Below are positions 45,840 to 54,541 of a stretch of DNA of 64,000 nt, piece after piece. The notes under the pieces are model-generated. The model was not told where the DNA came from. It did no database searches and saw only the letters and a list, made by a program, of their open reading frames with translations. This DNA is from DATARH01 sp036268075 (lineage in GTDB: Bacteria > Pseudomonadota > Alphaproteobacteria > ATCC43930 > CGMCC-115725): contig DATAUV010000075.1 in the NCBI GenBank assembly GCA_036268075.1, positions 37,109-101,108 of the forward strand, written 5' to 3'. Made by a program: the position numbers and the translations under genes. How positions within the stretch are numbered: position 1 is the first letter of the stretch; each line of letters begins with the position of its first letter.

Positions 45840-46667
45840 CTAACCCTTGCGTGCGCCCCTGATCCCAGCGGCCAGTGCTCCGATCTCTCCGAGTACCGCT
45901 TCGACCAGGCCGGGCTTCGCCTTGCCGTCGCCGTCGAGGTTCTGCGCGATCTTGTCGACGAGGGCCGTGCCGACCGCCGCGGCGTCGGCGGCCCGGGCGA
46001 TTTCGGCGGCCTGGTCGGGGGTCCTGATGCCGAACCCGACCGCGACCGGCAGGTTCGTGTGGCGGCGGATGCGGGCGACCGCCTCGCGCACGCCGGCGGC
46101 GTCGGCCGAGCGGGTGCCGGTGATGCCGGCGATCGCGACGTAATAGACAAACCCGCTGGCCCCGCCGACGACCACCGGCAGGCGCTTGTCGTCGCTGGTC
46201 GGCGTCGCGAGGCGGACGAGGCTGAACCCCGCCGCGCGGGCGTGGCCGAGAAGTTCGGAATCCTCCTCCGGCGGCAGGTCGACAACGATCGCCCCGTCGA
46301 TTCCGGCGGCGATCGCGTCCTTGACGAAAGCCTCGTCGCCATGGCGGTAGATCGGGTTGTAGTAGCCCATCAGCACGTACGGCGTGTCGGGGTCGCGCTC
46401 GCGCATCCGCCGCGCCATCGCCAGCGTCTTGCGCAAGTTCATTCCGGCCTTGAGCGCGCGCAGCCCGCCAGCCTGGATCGCCGGCCCGTCGGCCATCGGG
46501 TCGGAAAACGGCATGCCGATCTCTATGAGGTCGGCCCCGGCCGCGGCGACCCCCTGGAACAGCCGCTCCGAGGTTTCGAGGTCGGGGTCGCCGGCGACCA
46601 GATAGGCGACGAGCCCGGCGCGGCCTTCCTTTTTCAACGCCTCGAAGCGCCGAGCGATGCGGCTCAT
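45840..46667 (-). CDS. trpA: Tryptophan synthase alpha subunit
   Basis: The 275-residue TIM barrel has LIEIGMPFSDPMADGPAIQ with the catalytic Glu/Asp region, LMGYYNPIYRHG, and VAVGFGIRTPDQA. It cleaves indole-3-glycerol phosphate and passes indole to TrpB. ATG 46667 fits relatives. A long palindromic repeat fills the 160 bp between it and trpB. Confidence 0.95.
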   Translation of the reverse strand: MSRIARRFEALKKEGRAGLVAYLVAGDPDLETSERLFQGVAAAGADLIEIGMPFSDPMADGPAIQAGGLRALKAGMNLRKTLAMARRMRERDPDTPYVLMGYYNPIYRHGDEAFVKDAIAAGIDGAIVVDLPPEEDSELLGHARAAGFSLVRLATPTSDDKRLPVVVGGASGFVYYVAIAGITGTRSADAAGVREAVARIRRHTNLPVAVGFGIRTPDQAAEIARAADAAAVGTALVDKIAQNLDGDGKAKPGLVEAVLGEIGALAAGIRGARKG

Positions 46668-46680
46668 GACACGCTCCGCC

Positions 46681-46802
46681 CCCTCTCCGCCCATTGGGGG
46701 GAGAGGGCCGGGGTGAGGTGGGCACGCGCAGAACCCGCCCACCTCACCCTCCCATCGCCGAAGCGATGGGTCCCTCCCTCTCCCCCCAATGGGCGGAGAG
46801 GG
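46681..46802. repeat. 27-bp perfect inverted repeat between trpB and trpA
   Basis: Arms at 46681-46707 and 46776-46802 are exact reverse complements over 27 bp (left arm starts CCCTCTCCGCCCATTGGGGG). Inside lie a second pair, GGTGAGGTGGGC and GCCCACCTCACC, and a small hairpin CCCATCGCCGAAGCGATGGG. The transcript between trpB and trpA would fold into one long hairpin. Confidence 0.9.
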
Positions 46803-46827
46803 GCGATGCGGCGGCCATATTTCACTC

Positions 46828-48042
46828 TCACAATTTAACCCCGAGATGCTCGGCGACGGCGAAGATGTCCTTGTCGCCGCGCCCGCACATGTTCATCACC
46901 AACAGGTGGTCGGGCGGCAGGCCCGGCGCGATCTTGGCAACGTGCGCGAGGGCATGCGCCGGCTCCAGCGCCGGAATGATACCTTCGAGCCGGGTGCAGA
47001 GCTGAAACGCGTCCAGCGCCTCCCGGTCGGTGATCGACACGTATTGCACCCGGCCGAGATCGTGCAGCCAGGAATGCTCGGGCCCGATGCCGGGATAGTC
47101 GAGCCCGGCCGAGATCGAATGCGCGTCCTTGATCTGGCCGTCGTCGTCCTGCAGCAGGTAGGTGCGGTTGCCGTGCAGTACGCCCGGCACGCCGCCGTTG
47201 AGCGAGGCGGCGTGGAGCCCCGTCTCGATCCCGCTGCCGCCGGCCTCGACCCCGATCATCGCCACGGACGGGTCGTCGAGAAACGGGTGGAAGAGGCCCA
47301 TCGCATTCGACCCGCCGCCGATGCAGGCGACGAGACTGTCCGGCAGCCGTCCCTCGGCCTGGTGGAGCTGCACCCGCGTCTCGTCGCCGATGACGCATTG
47401 GAAATCGCGCACCATGGCCGGGTACGGGTGCGGGCCGGCGACGGTTCCGATCACATAGAACGTGTCGTCGACATGGGCGACCCAATCTCTCAAGGCTTCG
47501 TTGAGCGAGTCCTTCAGCGTCGCGGTGCCGGAATGGACCGGAACGACCTCGGCGCCGAGCAATTTCATGCGAAAGACGTTGGGTTGCTGCCGCGCGATGT
47601 CGGTCGCACCCATGTAGACGACGCAGGGCAGGTTGAAGAGCGCGCAGGCCGTCGCGGTGGCGACCCCGTGCTGGCCGGCCCCCGTTTCGGCGATGATGCG
47701 CCCTTTGCCCATGCGGCGGGCGAGCAGCACCTGGCCCAGCACGTTGTTGATCTTGTGCGCGCCGGTATGGTTCAGCTCCTCGCGCTTCAGGTAGATTTTG
47801 GCGCCGCCGAAATGCCGGGTCAGCCGCTCGGCGAAAAACAAGGGGCTCGGCCGGCCGACGTAATGCGCGAGGTAGTAGTCCAGCTCGGCCTTGAAGCCCG
47901 GGTCGGCCTTTGACGCCTCATACGCCGCCTCGACCGCGAGGATCAGCGGCATCAGCGTCTCGGCGACATACCGCCCGCCGTGAAGCCCGAAATGCCCGTC
48001 CGCGTCGGGGCCGGCGCGATAAGTGTTCGGTGCCTGGGTCAT
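46828..48042 (-). CDS. trpB: Tryptophan synthase beta subunit
   Basis: The 404-residue protein has FGLHGGRYVAETL, REELNHTGAHKINN with the PLP lysine, and IAETGAGQHGVATATA and IGGGSNAMG. It condenses indole with serine to make tryptophan. ATG 48042 matches family length. Its usual upstream neighbour trpF lies 3.2 kb away, beyond an accessory insertion. No strong ribosome site is seen. Confidence 0.95.
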   Translation of the reverse strand: MTQAPNTYRAGPDADGHFGLHGGRYVAETLMPLILAVEAAYEASKADPGFKAELDYYLAHYVGRPSPLFFAERLTRHFGGAKIYLKREELNHTGAHKINNVLGQVLLARRMGKGRIIAETGAGQHGVATATACALFNLPCVVYMGATDIARQQPNVFRMKLLGAEVVPVHSGTATLKDSLNEALRDWVAHVDDTFYVIGTVAGPHPYPAMVRDFQCVIGDETRVQLHQAEGRLPDSLVACIGGGSNAMGLFHPFLDDPSVAMIGVEAGGSGIETGLHAASLNGGVPGVLHGNRTYLLQDDDGQIKDAHSISAGLDYPGIGPEHSWLHDLGRVQYVSITDREALDAFQLCTRLEGIIPALEPAHALAHVAKIAPGLPPDHLLVMNMCGRGDKDIFAVAEHLGVKL

Positions 48043-48166
48043 GCCCGCTTTATCGCACCGCGAAGCCCGGAGGACACGGAGAAAAAGGACCTCCGCGATT
48101 GGCCGACTGTTCGCGAAATGCAAACATCATCGATGGTCATTGAGATCCACGCGGAGGGGCCTATCG

Positions 48167-48604
48167 ATGACGCAGCGGCATTCCGATCGTCCGGCGCAGC
48201 ACCGTATCCGCGCTGCCGGCGAGGCGACTGAACTCGCCGCATTGATCGCGGATCGCATCCCTGAGGTCCGGCTGGTTGATGATGACGATACAGCCGAGTT
48301 CGTTCTGGTGACAGCCGACGAACTGGCGGAAATGGTCGAGGACCGCGGGGCCCAGGCCGCTTATGAGCGCACGCGGAGCGAGGATACCGTTCCAATCGCT
48401 GTCGTTGACCGACTGCTTGCGGGCGAGAACCCGGTGCGGGTCTGGCGCGAGCAGCGGGGGCTGACATTGACCGCGTTGGCGGGAGCGGCCGGGCTCGGCA
48501 AGAGCTATCTGTCGCAGCTTGAACGCGGCACGCGCCAGGGGCCGGTGGCGACGATGCAGCGTCTTGCCGCGGCGCTGGGTGTCGACCTCGACGATCTGAC
48601 CTAA
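48167..48604 (+). CDS. XRE-type helix-turn-helix protein, possible antitoxin
   Basis: The 145-residue protein has an acidic N-terminal part (LVDDDDTAEFVLVTADELAE) and a C-terminal helix-turn-helix (NPVRVWREQRGLTLTALAG, then GLGKSYLSQLERG). This two-part layout is common in antitoxins of RelE-type modules, but no toxin gene is found on either side. ATG 48167 follows GGAGGGG. It lies in the accessory segment between trpB and trpF and is divergent from trpB. Confidence 0.75.
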   Translation: MTQRHSDRPAQHRIRAAGEATELAALIADRIPEVRLVDDDDTAEFVLVTADELAEMVEDRGAQAAYERTRSEDTVPIAVVDRLLAGENPVRVWREQRGLTLTALAGAAGLGKSYLSQLERGTRQGPVATMQRLAAALGVDLDDLT

Positions 48605-48650
48605 AGCACGCTTGGCGCCTCAAACCGCGCCGCAGACCCCCGGCGACGAA

Positions 48651-48866
48651 TCAAGGCCGCGGCATCTCATCGGCCGTCTTGTCCACGATGCCGTACACCT
48701 TCAGCCCCAGCGACCTTGCCAATTTTTTCGCCTGCTGCTTCGCTTCGTCCTTGCTGTCGACACGAAAGACCGAAGGGCTGCCGATCGCCTTGCCGGTTTC
48801 GTCGCGCTGCGAGATCGTCGCCATCAATCCCTCGCGGCTTTCTTCGAGCTTCAAGCGAACCGTCAT
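48651..48866 (-). CDS. Small protein of unknown function
   Basis: The 71-residue protein (MTVRLKLEESREGLMA start) contains SVFRVDSKDEAKQQAKKLAR and ends EMPRP. It is charged, with no membrane segment or cysteine, and looks like a small alpha/beta protein. A GGGAGA site precedes ATG 48866. No family is recognised with confidence. It is convergent with the helix-turn-helix gene. Confidence 0.6.
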   Translation of the reverse strand: MTVRLKLEESREGLMATISQRDETGKAIGSPSVFRVDSKDEAKQQAKKLARSLGLKVYGIVDKTADEMPRP

Positions 48867-49526
48867 TTTCCGTCTCCCAAACTGGTTTGAATCCAAGGGC
48901 TGGGGGGCCTCCGGGACTTACAATCCATGCCTGTCGATATCCGGCCGCTACGATCGAAGCCCGCTACGATCGAAGGCCGCTACGATCGAAGCCCGCTACG
49001 ATCGAAGCGACGGGCGCAGCGTCGTCATCGGCGCGTGGCCCGGATCGGCGATGTCGGATATGGCCTCTTAATTCGGCGCGGGTGCTCCACGACAAGACCG
49101 AGCCGTCGCGCAGGACAGACGCGACCGCGCACCTGATGATCATCTATGTATATGGGACGAATCTTACAATTTACAACCGGCTTGAATTTGGCGATGAGTC
49201 AATATCCGGCAGACCAAATTTGGCGTCGACGGAGCACAAAAACCGCTGAACTCCAGAATTGTATTATCTCTCAAATCATGGATGAGCCGCACGACGAGAA
49301 AAGAGTACTTGCTAGTCAGCGGATGAAAAGTTATATCGTGCCGAGCAGCGTTCGTGCCCCTTGATGGCGCACGTGATCGGACTTGCGTGAGTGCCCACCG
49401 AACCGGTGGGTCAGGTTCGGCCTTTATCCCCTGCCTCCCAGGACAGCCCATATCGCGCGGGTCGTCTCATCGACCTGGCGGCGCGCTTTAGACGAGCGCC
49501 TCGCGTCAACGTATAGGGCTATCATT
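48867..49526. other. Gene-poor, AT-richer accessory region before the DEAD-box helicase
   Basis: About 660 bp contain no convincing gene. The left part holds the four-unit repeat at 48944-49007. The stretch 49130-49340 is clearly AT-richer than its surroundings and has short frames on both strands without recognisable similarity. A hairpin with arms CCCACCG (49394-49400) and CGGTGGG (49404-49410) lies in what may be the leader of the helicase gene. Confidence 0.5.
48944..49007. repeat. Four-unit 16-bp tandem repeat
   Basis: Four contiguous 16-bp units GCCGCTACGATCGAAG and CCCGCTACGATCGAAG alternate strictly in the first base (G, C, G, C), starting at 48944, 48960, 48976 and 48992. Each has the palindrome CGATCG. 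There are no spacers, so it is not a CRISPR. Confidence 0.9.
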
Positions 49527-50948
49527 TTGACTGATTTTCACCACCTCGGCCTCTCTGCGCCGGTGCTCAGCGCGCTCGCGGCCGAAGGGTATACGACCCC
49601 CACCCCGATCCAGGACCAGGCGATCCCGCTGGCCCTCGCCGGCCGCGATGTATGCGGCATTGCTCAGACCGGAACCGGCAAAACCGCCGCGTTCGCGCTC
49701 CCGATCCTCGAACGCCTGCGCCTCTCGCACCGCGGCGCAATCTCCGGCGCGTGCCGCGCGTTGGTGCTCAGCCCGACCCGCGAGCTCGCCAGCCAGATCG
49801 CCGACAGTTTCCGGGCCTACGGCAAGTCGTTGCCGCTCTCGACGGCAGTCGTGTTCGGCGGCGTCGCGATCGGCCAGCAGCGCCGGCAACTCGCGCGCGG
49901 CGTCGACATTCTCGTGGCGACCCCCGGCCGCCTGCTTGATCTGATCGACAGCGGCTCGCTCAGCCTGTCGCGCGTCGAGATACTGGTGCTCGACGAAGCC
50001 GATCGCATGCTCGATCTCGGCTTTGTCCACGCCTTGCGGCGCATCGTCAAGCTGTTGCCGCAGCAGCGGCAGACCTTGCTGTTTTCGGCGACGATGCCCA
50101 AATCCATCGCCACCCTGGCAGACCAATACCTGACGGACCCGGTGCGGGTTGCCGTCACGCCGGCGGCTACGACCGTCGACCTGATCGAGCAAAGCGTGGT
50201 TTTCGTGGACCCCGACCGAAAGCGCGATTTGCTGGCGAAGATGTTGCGCGATCCTGCTTACGGGCGGGTGCTTGTCTTTACCCGCACCAAGCACGGCGCC
50301 GATCGGGTGGCGCGCCATCTGGACAATAGCGGCGTCGCGGTGGCCGCGATCCACGGCAACAAGTCCCAGCCGCAGCGGGAGCGTGCGTTGGCGGCGTTTC
50401 GCGCCGGCGAGGCCCGCGTGCTCGTCGCCACCGACATCGCCGCGCGCGGGATCGACGTCGACGGCGTCTCGCACGTCGTCAACTTCGAGCTTCCCAACGT
50501 GCCGGAGGACTATGTTCACCGCATCGGCCGGACCGCGCGTGCCGGCGCCGCGGGCATCGCGGTCGCCTTCTGCAGCAACGAGGAACGGCCGTATCTGCGC
50601 GACATCGAAAAGCTGACGCGGCGCTCGATACCGATGATGCCGGCGCTGGCAATCGACTTGAAACCCGGCCCCATGCCCCGGCAAGAGGATCGGCCGGCCG
50701 CTCCGGCCAGGTCCGCTCCGGCTAGGTCCGCTCCGGCCAGGTCCGCGCCGGCCAGGTCCGCTCCGGTAAGAGTTGGCGGGCCCGATCGGGATGATCTGCG
50801 AGCCGCCCAGATTGCGTCGCTTCCGGGCTTCTTGAGAGGCGGCAAAGAGGGCGGCGGTCGGGACCGCAAGACAGGCCCGACGACAAGCTTTCGCGGCCGG
50901 CGGACAAAACGATCGTCGATGAGCCACAGGCCCACGGCGGTCCTCTGA
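49527..50948 (+). CDS. DEAD-box ATP-dependent RNA helicase
   Basis: The 473-residue protein has the Q motif (FHHLGLSAPVLSAL, then TPTPIQDQAIP), Walker A AQTGTGKTAA, PTRELA, LDEADRMLD, SATMP, and HRIGRTARAG. It resembles RhlE-type helicases that remodel structured RNA, often in the cold. The C-terminal tail has four RSAPA repeats and then a basic Gly/Arg-rich end, likely RNA-binding. TTG 49527 (TDFHHLGL) is the likely start, with AGGG upstream. It is in the accessory segment between trpB and trpF. Confidence 0.9.
   Translation: MTDFHHLGLSAPVLSALAAEGYTTPTPIQDQAIPLALAGRDVCGIAQTGTGKTAAFALPILERLRLSHRGAISGACRALVLSPTRELASQIADSFRAYGKSLPLSTAVVFGGVAIGQQRRQLARGVDILVATPGRLLDLIDSGSLSLSRVEILVLDEADRMLDLGFVHALRRIVKLLPQQRQTLLFSATMPKSIATLADQYLTDPVRVAVTPAATTVDLIEQSVVFVDPDRKRDLLAKMLRDPAYGRVLVFTRTKHGADRVARHLDNSGVAVAAIHGNKSQPQRERALAAFRAGEARVLVATDIAARGIDVDGVSHVVNFELPNVPEDYVHRIGRTARAGAAGIAVAFCSNEERPYLRDIEKLTRRSIPMMPALAIDLKPGPMPRQEDRPAAPARSAPARSAPARSAPARSAPVRVGGPDRDDLRAAQIASLPGFLRGGKEGGGRDRKTGPTTSFRGRRTKRSSMSHRPTAVL
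50706..50765 (+). repeat. In-frame 15-bp tandem repeat in the helicase tail (4 units)
   Basis: Four 15-bp units GCCAGGTCCGCTCCG with one-base variants begin at 50706, 50721, 50736 and 50751. Each encodes five residues of the RSAPA repeat. Together they form a flexible basic linker after the helicase core. Confidence 0.9.
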
Positions 50949-51041
50949 CCGGCCCCTGGCGAGACGTCGGTCACATCGGCGTCCGCCAGTTCGCGCTGCT
51001 GACCGAGTTCGCGCTGAATCGAGAGAGGAGAGGGACGGCGA

Positions 51042-51200
51042 ATGCCCCGGAAGCCCAATTACCGCTTCGAGCGGTCCGAGCGCAACCGCGCCAAGGAGGC
51101 AAAAAAGGAAGAGAAGCTCAAGCGCCAGCAGGAGCGGACAGCGACGCGGGAGCCTGATGAGGCTGTGCCTGAACAGCAGGCAGAGCCAAGCCAGAATTAA
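51042..51200 (+). CDS. Small basic protein, conserved-type hypothetical
   Basis: This 52-codon gene encodes a protein starting MPRKPNYRFERSERNRAKEA, then a Lys/Glu-rich helix (KKEEKLKRQQE) and an acidic/Gln end. Small proteins opening with KPNYRFER are seen in many alphaproteobacteria, without known function. GGAGAGG precedes the ATG. It is 93 bp after the helicase and may be co-transcribed. Confidence 0.65.
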   Translation: MPRKPNYRFERSERNRAKEAKKEEKLKRQQERTATREPDEAVPEQQAEPSQN

Positions 51201-51238
51201 CAAACCTGCCCGGGGCGATACTGCTTCGGGCGCGCCGG

Positions 51239-51883
51239 TTACAGGCTCCGCGCCACTTCCAGAAAGCGGCGGATTTTGTCCGGGTCCTTGTCGCCGGGAC
51301 GGTGTTCGACACCGGAGGAGACATCGACCGTGGTGGCGCCCGAGATGCGCACCGCCTCCGGCAGCAACTCGGCGGTGAGGCCGCCGGAGAGCATCCACGG
51401 GCGCTTCCAGGCCCGGCCGGCGATCAGCCGCCAGTCGAAGGCGAGGCCGTTGCCGCCGGGGAGCGCGTCGGCGCGGCGGGGCGGCTTGGCGTCGAACAGC
51501 AGCATGTCGGCGGCCGCCTCGTAGGGCTCGGCGGCCAGCGCGTCTTCCGGCGCGGCGATCGCGATCGCCTTCATCACCGGGCGGTGAAAGCGGGTCTTGA
51601 CCTCGACGACGCGATCCGGGCTCTCGGCGCCGTGGAATTGCAGCATGTCGATCGGCGCGGCGTCCAGCACTGCCTGGATCAGCGCGTCGTCGGCGTCGAC
51701 GAAGAGACCGACCCGCCAGATCCCGGAGGGCACCGCACGGCACAATTCCCCGGCGCGTGCGGGCGTCACCGCGCGCGGGCTCGGCGGATAGAACACCAAC
51801 CCGACATAGGACGCGCCGCCCTCGACCGCGGCGCCGATTGCGGCCTCGCTCGACAGGCCGCAAATCTTGGCCGCGACGCTCAT
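51239..51883 (-). CDS. trpF: Phosphoribosylanthranilate isomerase
   Basis: The 214-residue TIM barrel has AAKICGLSS with the catalytic Cys, YVGLVFYPPSPRAV, FHGAESPD and TTVDVSSGVE. It isomerises phosphoribosylanthranilate in tryptophan synthesis. The ATG overlaps the lapA stop. trpB, normally next, is displaced by about 3.2 kb of accessory DNA. Confidence 0.93.
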   Translation of the reverse strand: MSVAAKICGLSSEAAIGAAVEGGASYVGLVFYPPSPRAVTPARAGELCRAVPSGIWRVGLFVDADDALIQAVLDAAPIDMLQFHGAESPDRVVEVKTRFHRPVMKAIAIAAPEDALAAEPYEAAADMLLFDAKPPRRADALPGGNGLAFDWRLIAGRAWKRPWMLSGGLTAELLPEAVRISGATTVDVSSGVEHRPGDKDPDKIRRFLEVARSL

Positions 51884-52248
51884 CCGCCGAGCCGGGTTGG
51901 GGCCGGCCCAGGCTCGCGCGCAACGCGAACAGAAGCTGGCTCGCGCTCGGCCCCAACAGAAGCATGCTCGCGCTCTGCGCGGGCCGCGGCGAGTTCGCGT
52001 TCGAGCGAGGTGATGCGGCGGGCCGAGCGCCGTACCTCGCGCCGCCAATGCCGCCCGGCCATCCAGGCGGCGAGTTCGCCGGCGATAAATCCGAGCAGCA
52101 GGCAGGCGAGGATGATCAGGTAAAGCGGCACTTCGACGACGTCGGGCAGCGGCCATAGCCCGAGCGCGATGGTGGCGCGGTTGGATACCGCGAACACCGC
52201 AAGCACGATGGCGACGGCCAGCATCGCCAGCCGGAACAGAACCCTCAT
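51880..52248 (-). CDS. LapA (DUF1049) domain membrane protein
   Basis: The 122-residue protein has two membrane helices (about residues 5-22 and 42-65), the second within PLYLIILACLLLGFIAGELA, followed by a charged coiled coil (ARRITSLERELAAARAERE). This is the LapA/YciS-type domain, linked in enterobacteria to LPS assembly. Position between ihfB and trpF is conserved in alphaproteobacteria. It overlaps trpF. Confidence 0.85.
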   Translation of the reverse strand: MRVLFRLAMLAVAIVLAVFAVSNRATIALGLWPLPDVVEVPLYLIILACLLLGFIAGELAAWMAGRHWRREVRRSARRITSLERELAAARAEREHASVGAEREPASVRVAREPGPAPTRLGG

Positions 52249-52312
52249 GCCGCTAAGGTGTCATCGCGGGCATAGCGACGCAATGACGGTCGGGTGCTAT
52301 GCCCGGGGGGCG

Positions 52313-52597
52313 CTACGCTGACGTGTTCAACCGGTCGCGGAGCTGCTTGCCGGTCTTGAAGAACGGGACGTGCTTTTCGGCGACCTTGACGCTGTCGCCG
52401 GTACGCGGGTTGCGGCCGACGCGGGCATCGCGGCGCTTTACCGAGAACGCGCCAAAACCGCGGAGCTCGACCCGGTCGCCGCGCGCCAGGGCGCCGGCAA
52501 TCTCGTCGAAGATCGCGGTGACGATAACCTCGACATCGCGCTGGTAAAGGTGCGGGTTGGTTTCTGCCAACTTCTGAACGAGCTCCGATTTCGTCAT
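52313..52597 (-). CDS. ihfB: Integration host factor subunit beta
   Basis: The 94-residue protein starts MTKSELVQKLAETNPHLYQ and has VELRGFGAFSVKRRDARVGRNP with the DNA-intercalating arm. With IhfA it bends DNA at specific sites. ATG 52597 gives the family length. It follows rpsA, the usual order, although a palindromic repeat separates the two. Confidence 0.95.
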   Translation of the reverse strand: MTKSELVQKLAETNPHLYQRDVEVIVTAIFDEIAGALARGDRVELRGFGAFSVKRRDARVGRNPRTGDSVKVAEKHVPFFKTGKQLRDRLNTSA

Positions 52598-52720
52598 CGC
52601 GATCGTCGCTCCCGCAAGGACTTGGAGGGAAACGTACCGTGCCAAACCCACCGGCGGGCGTCAAGCCGCCGGTGGTGGCGTAAGCGGGTTGTAAGCTATG
52701 GGCGATTCAGGGCGGCGCGA

Positions 52721-52790
52721 CGGGTTTCGCGTTGCTCGACCCATCCTGCGGAGAAAACTCGCAGGATGGGTCGAGCGCGGCGATACCCGG
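52721..52790. repeat. Dispersed palindromic repeat, family B-related, copy 3
   Basis: GCTCGACCCATCCTGC and GCAGGATGGGTCGAGC form perfect 16-bp arms around an 11-base loop, with outer partly paired GGGTTTCGC and GCGATACCC. The core ACCCATCCT matches the family B elements. It lies between rpsA and ihfB and may terminate or attenuate. Confidence 0.8.
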
Positions 52791-52807
52791 TCAGGCCTGA
52801 CCTGGGC

Positions 52808-54541
52808 TCACTCCTTGTCTTCGGTTTCGTTGCCTTCCGCGTCCCGGCGGCGGATCGCGGCGCCCAGGATGTCGCCGAGGCTCGCGCCGGAATCCGACGA
52901 GCCGAATTCGGCCATCGCCTTTTTCTCTTCGTCAGCCTCGCGCGCCTTGATCGACAGCGTGACCTTGCGGGTGGCGCGGTCGAGCTGGGTGATCTTGGCG
53001 TCGACCCGTTCGCCGACGGCAAAGCGGTCCGGGCGCTGCTCGCTGCGGTCGCGCGACAGCTCGGACTTGCGGATAAAGCCGGGCATGCCGTCGGGCAGCT
53101 CGACATCGATGCCGGTGTCCTGCGTGCCGGTGATCGTCGCGGTGACGACGTCGCCCTTCTTGATCTTCGACATGCCGGCCTCGAACGGGTCGGCTTCGAG
53201 CTGCTTGATGCCGAGCGAGATGCGCTCCTTCTCGACATCGACGTCGAGCACCTTGACCTGGACGAGCTGGCCCTTGCGGAAATCCTGCATCGCGTCCTCG
53301 CCGGGGCGCGTCCAGTCGATATCGGTCAGGTGGACCATGCCGTCGATATCGCCGGGAAGGCCGACGAAGAGGCCGAACTCGGTCGTGTTGCGCACCTCGC
53401 CCTCGAGGACCGTGCCGATCGGGTTCTCCTCGACAAAGGCTTCCCACGGGTTCGCCAGCGTCTGCTTGAGACCGAGGCTGATGCGCCGCTTTTGCGGGTC
53501 GACATCGAGCACCATCACCTCGACCTCTTGGCTGGTCGACACGATCTTGCCCGGATGCACGTTCTTCTTGGTCCAGCTCATTTCCGACACGTGCACCAAG
53601 CCCTCGACACCGGGCTCCAGCTCCACAAAGGCGCCGTAGTCGGTGATGTTGGTGACGCGGCCCTTGAACTTGGCGGCCGCCGGGTATTTCAGCTCGACGC
53701 CCTCCCACGGGTCGGCTTCGAGCTGCTTCATGCCGAGCGAGATGCGTTGCGTCTCGGGGTTGAACCGGATCACCTGCACCTTGACCGTCTGGCCGATATT
53801 GAGCGCCTCGGACGGATGGTTGATGCGGCGCCAGGCGATATCTGTAACGTGCAGCAGCCCGTCGACGCCGCCCAGGTCGACGAAGGCGCCGTAATCGGTG
53901 ATGTTCTTGACGACGCCGTTGAGGATCTGGCCCTCCTTGAGGCTCGCCACCAGCTCCGAGCGCTGCTCGGCGCGGCTCTCTTCGAGCACGGCGCGGCGCG
54001 ACACGACGATGTTGCCGCGCGAGCGGTCCATCTTGAGAATCTGGAACGGCTGCGGCGACCCCAATAGCGGGGTGATGTCGCGCACCGGGCGGATGTCGAC
54101 CTGGCTGCCCGGCAGGAACGCCACGGCGCCCGACAGATCGACCGTGAACCCGCCCTTGACCCGGCCGAAGATCACGCCGGTGACGCGTTCGTTGCCCTGG
54201 AAATTCTTTTCGAGAAGCGTCCAGGCCTCTTCCCGCCGCGCCTTCTCGCGCGACAGCGAGGCCTCGCCGTTCTTGTCTTCCATCCGTTCGAGAAAGACCT
54301 CGACGATGTCGCCGACATTGATCTCAACGTCGACGCCGCCGGCCGAGAACTCCTTCAGCGGCACGCGCCCTTCCGATTTGAGCCCGACATCGATGAGGGC
54401 CGCGTCGTTTTCGACCGAGATGACCCTGCCTTTGACCACAGTGCCTTCGAGACCCTTACTGACGCCCATCGACTCGTCGAGGAGGGCGGCAAAACTTTCC
54501 TTCATAGACCCTTGGGGCGCTTGAGTTTCGGTGACCGACAT
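52808..54541 (-). CDS. rpsA: 30S ribosomal protein S1
   Basis: The 577-residue protein has six S1 RNA-binding domains in a row, with repeats of GVVKNITDYGAFVDLGG, GRVTNITDYGAFVELEPG and GEVRNTTEFGLFVGLPG type, and an acidic end (NETEDKE). It binds mRNA leaders at the ribosome. ATG 54541 (SVTETQAPQG) fits. It follows cmk, as in most Proteobacteria, though here only a cmk remnant directly precedes it. Confidence 0.95.
   Translation of the reverse strand: MSVTETQAPQGSMKESFAALLDESMGVSKGLEGTVVKGRVISVENDAALIDVGLKSEGRVPLKEFSAGGVDVEINVGDIVEVFLERMEDKNGEASLSREKARREEAWTLLEKNFQGNERVTGVIFGRVKGGFTVDLSGAVAFLPGSQVDIRPVRDITPLLGSPQPFQILKMDRSRGNIVVSRRAVLEESRAEQRSELVASLKEGQILNGVVKNITDYGAFVDLGGVDGLLHVTDIAWRRINHPSEALNIGQTVKVQVIRFNPETQRISLGMKQLEADPWEGVELKYPAAAKFKGRVTNITDYGAFVELEPGVEGLVHVSEMSWTKKNVHPGKIVSTSQEVEVMVLDVDPQKRRISLGLKQTLANPWEAFVEENPIGTVLEGEVRNTTEFGLFVGLPGDIDGMVHLTDIDWTRPGEDAMQDFRKGQLVQVKVLDVDVEKERISLGIKQLEADPFEAGMSKIKKGDVVTATITGTQDTGIDVELPDGMPGFIRKSELSRDRSEQRPDRFAVGERVDAKITQLDRATRKVTLSIKAREADEEKKAMAEFGSSDSGASLGDILGAAIRRRDAEGNETEDKE

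Noticed and set aside
48023..48166. N-terminal extension of the helix-turn-helix protein, or a toxin tail upstream of it
   Set aside because: The upstream part is antisense to the trpB start and has no toxin motif; ATG 48167 has a good ribosome site.
48944..49007. Possible CRISPR array
   Set aside because: The 16-bp units are contiguous with no spacers, and no cas genes are present in the window.
49146..49451. Short frames on both strands in the AT-rich part of the trp insertion
   Set aside because: None has recognisable motifs or a supported start; they may be decayed gene pieces but this cannot be shown from sequence alone.
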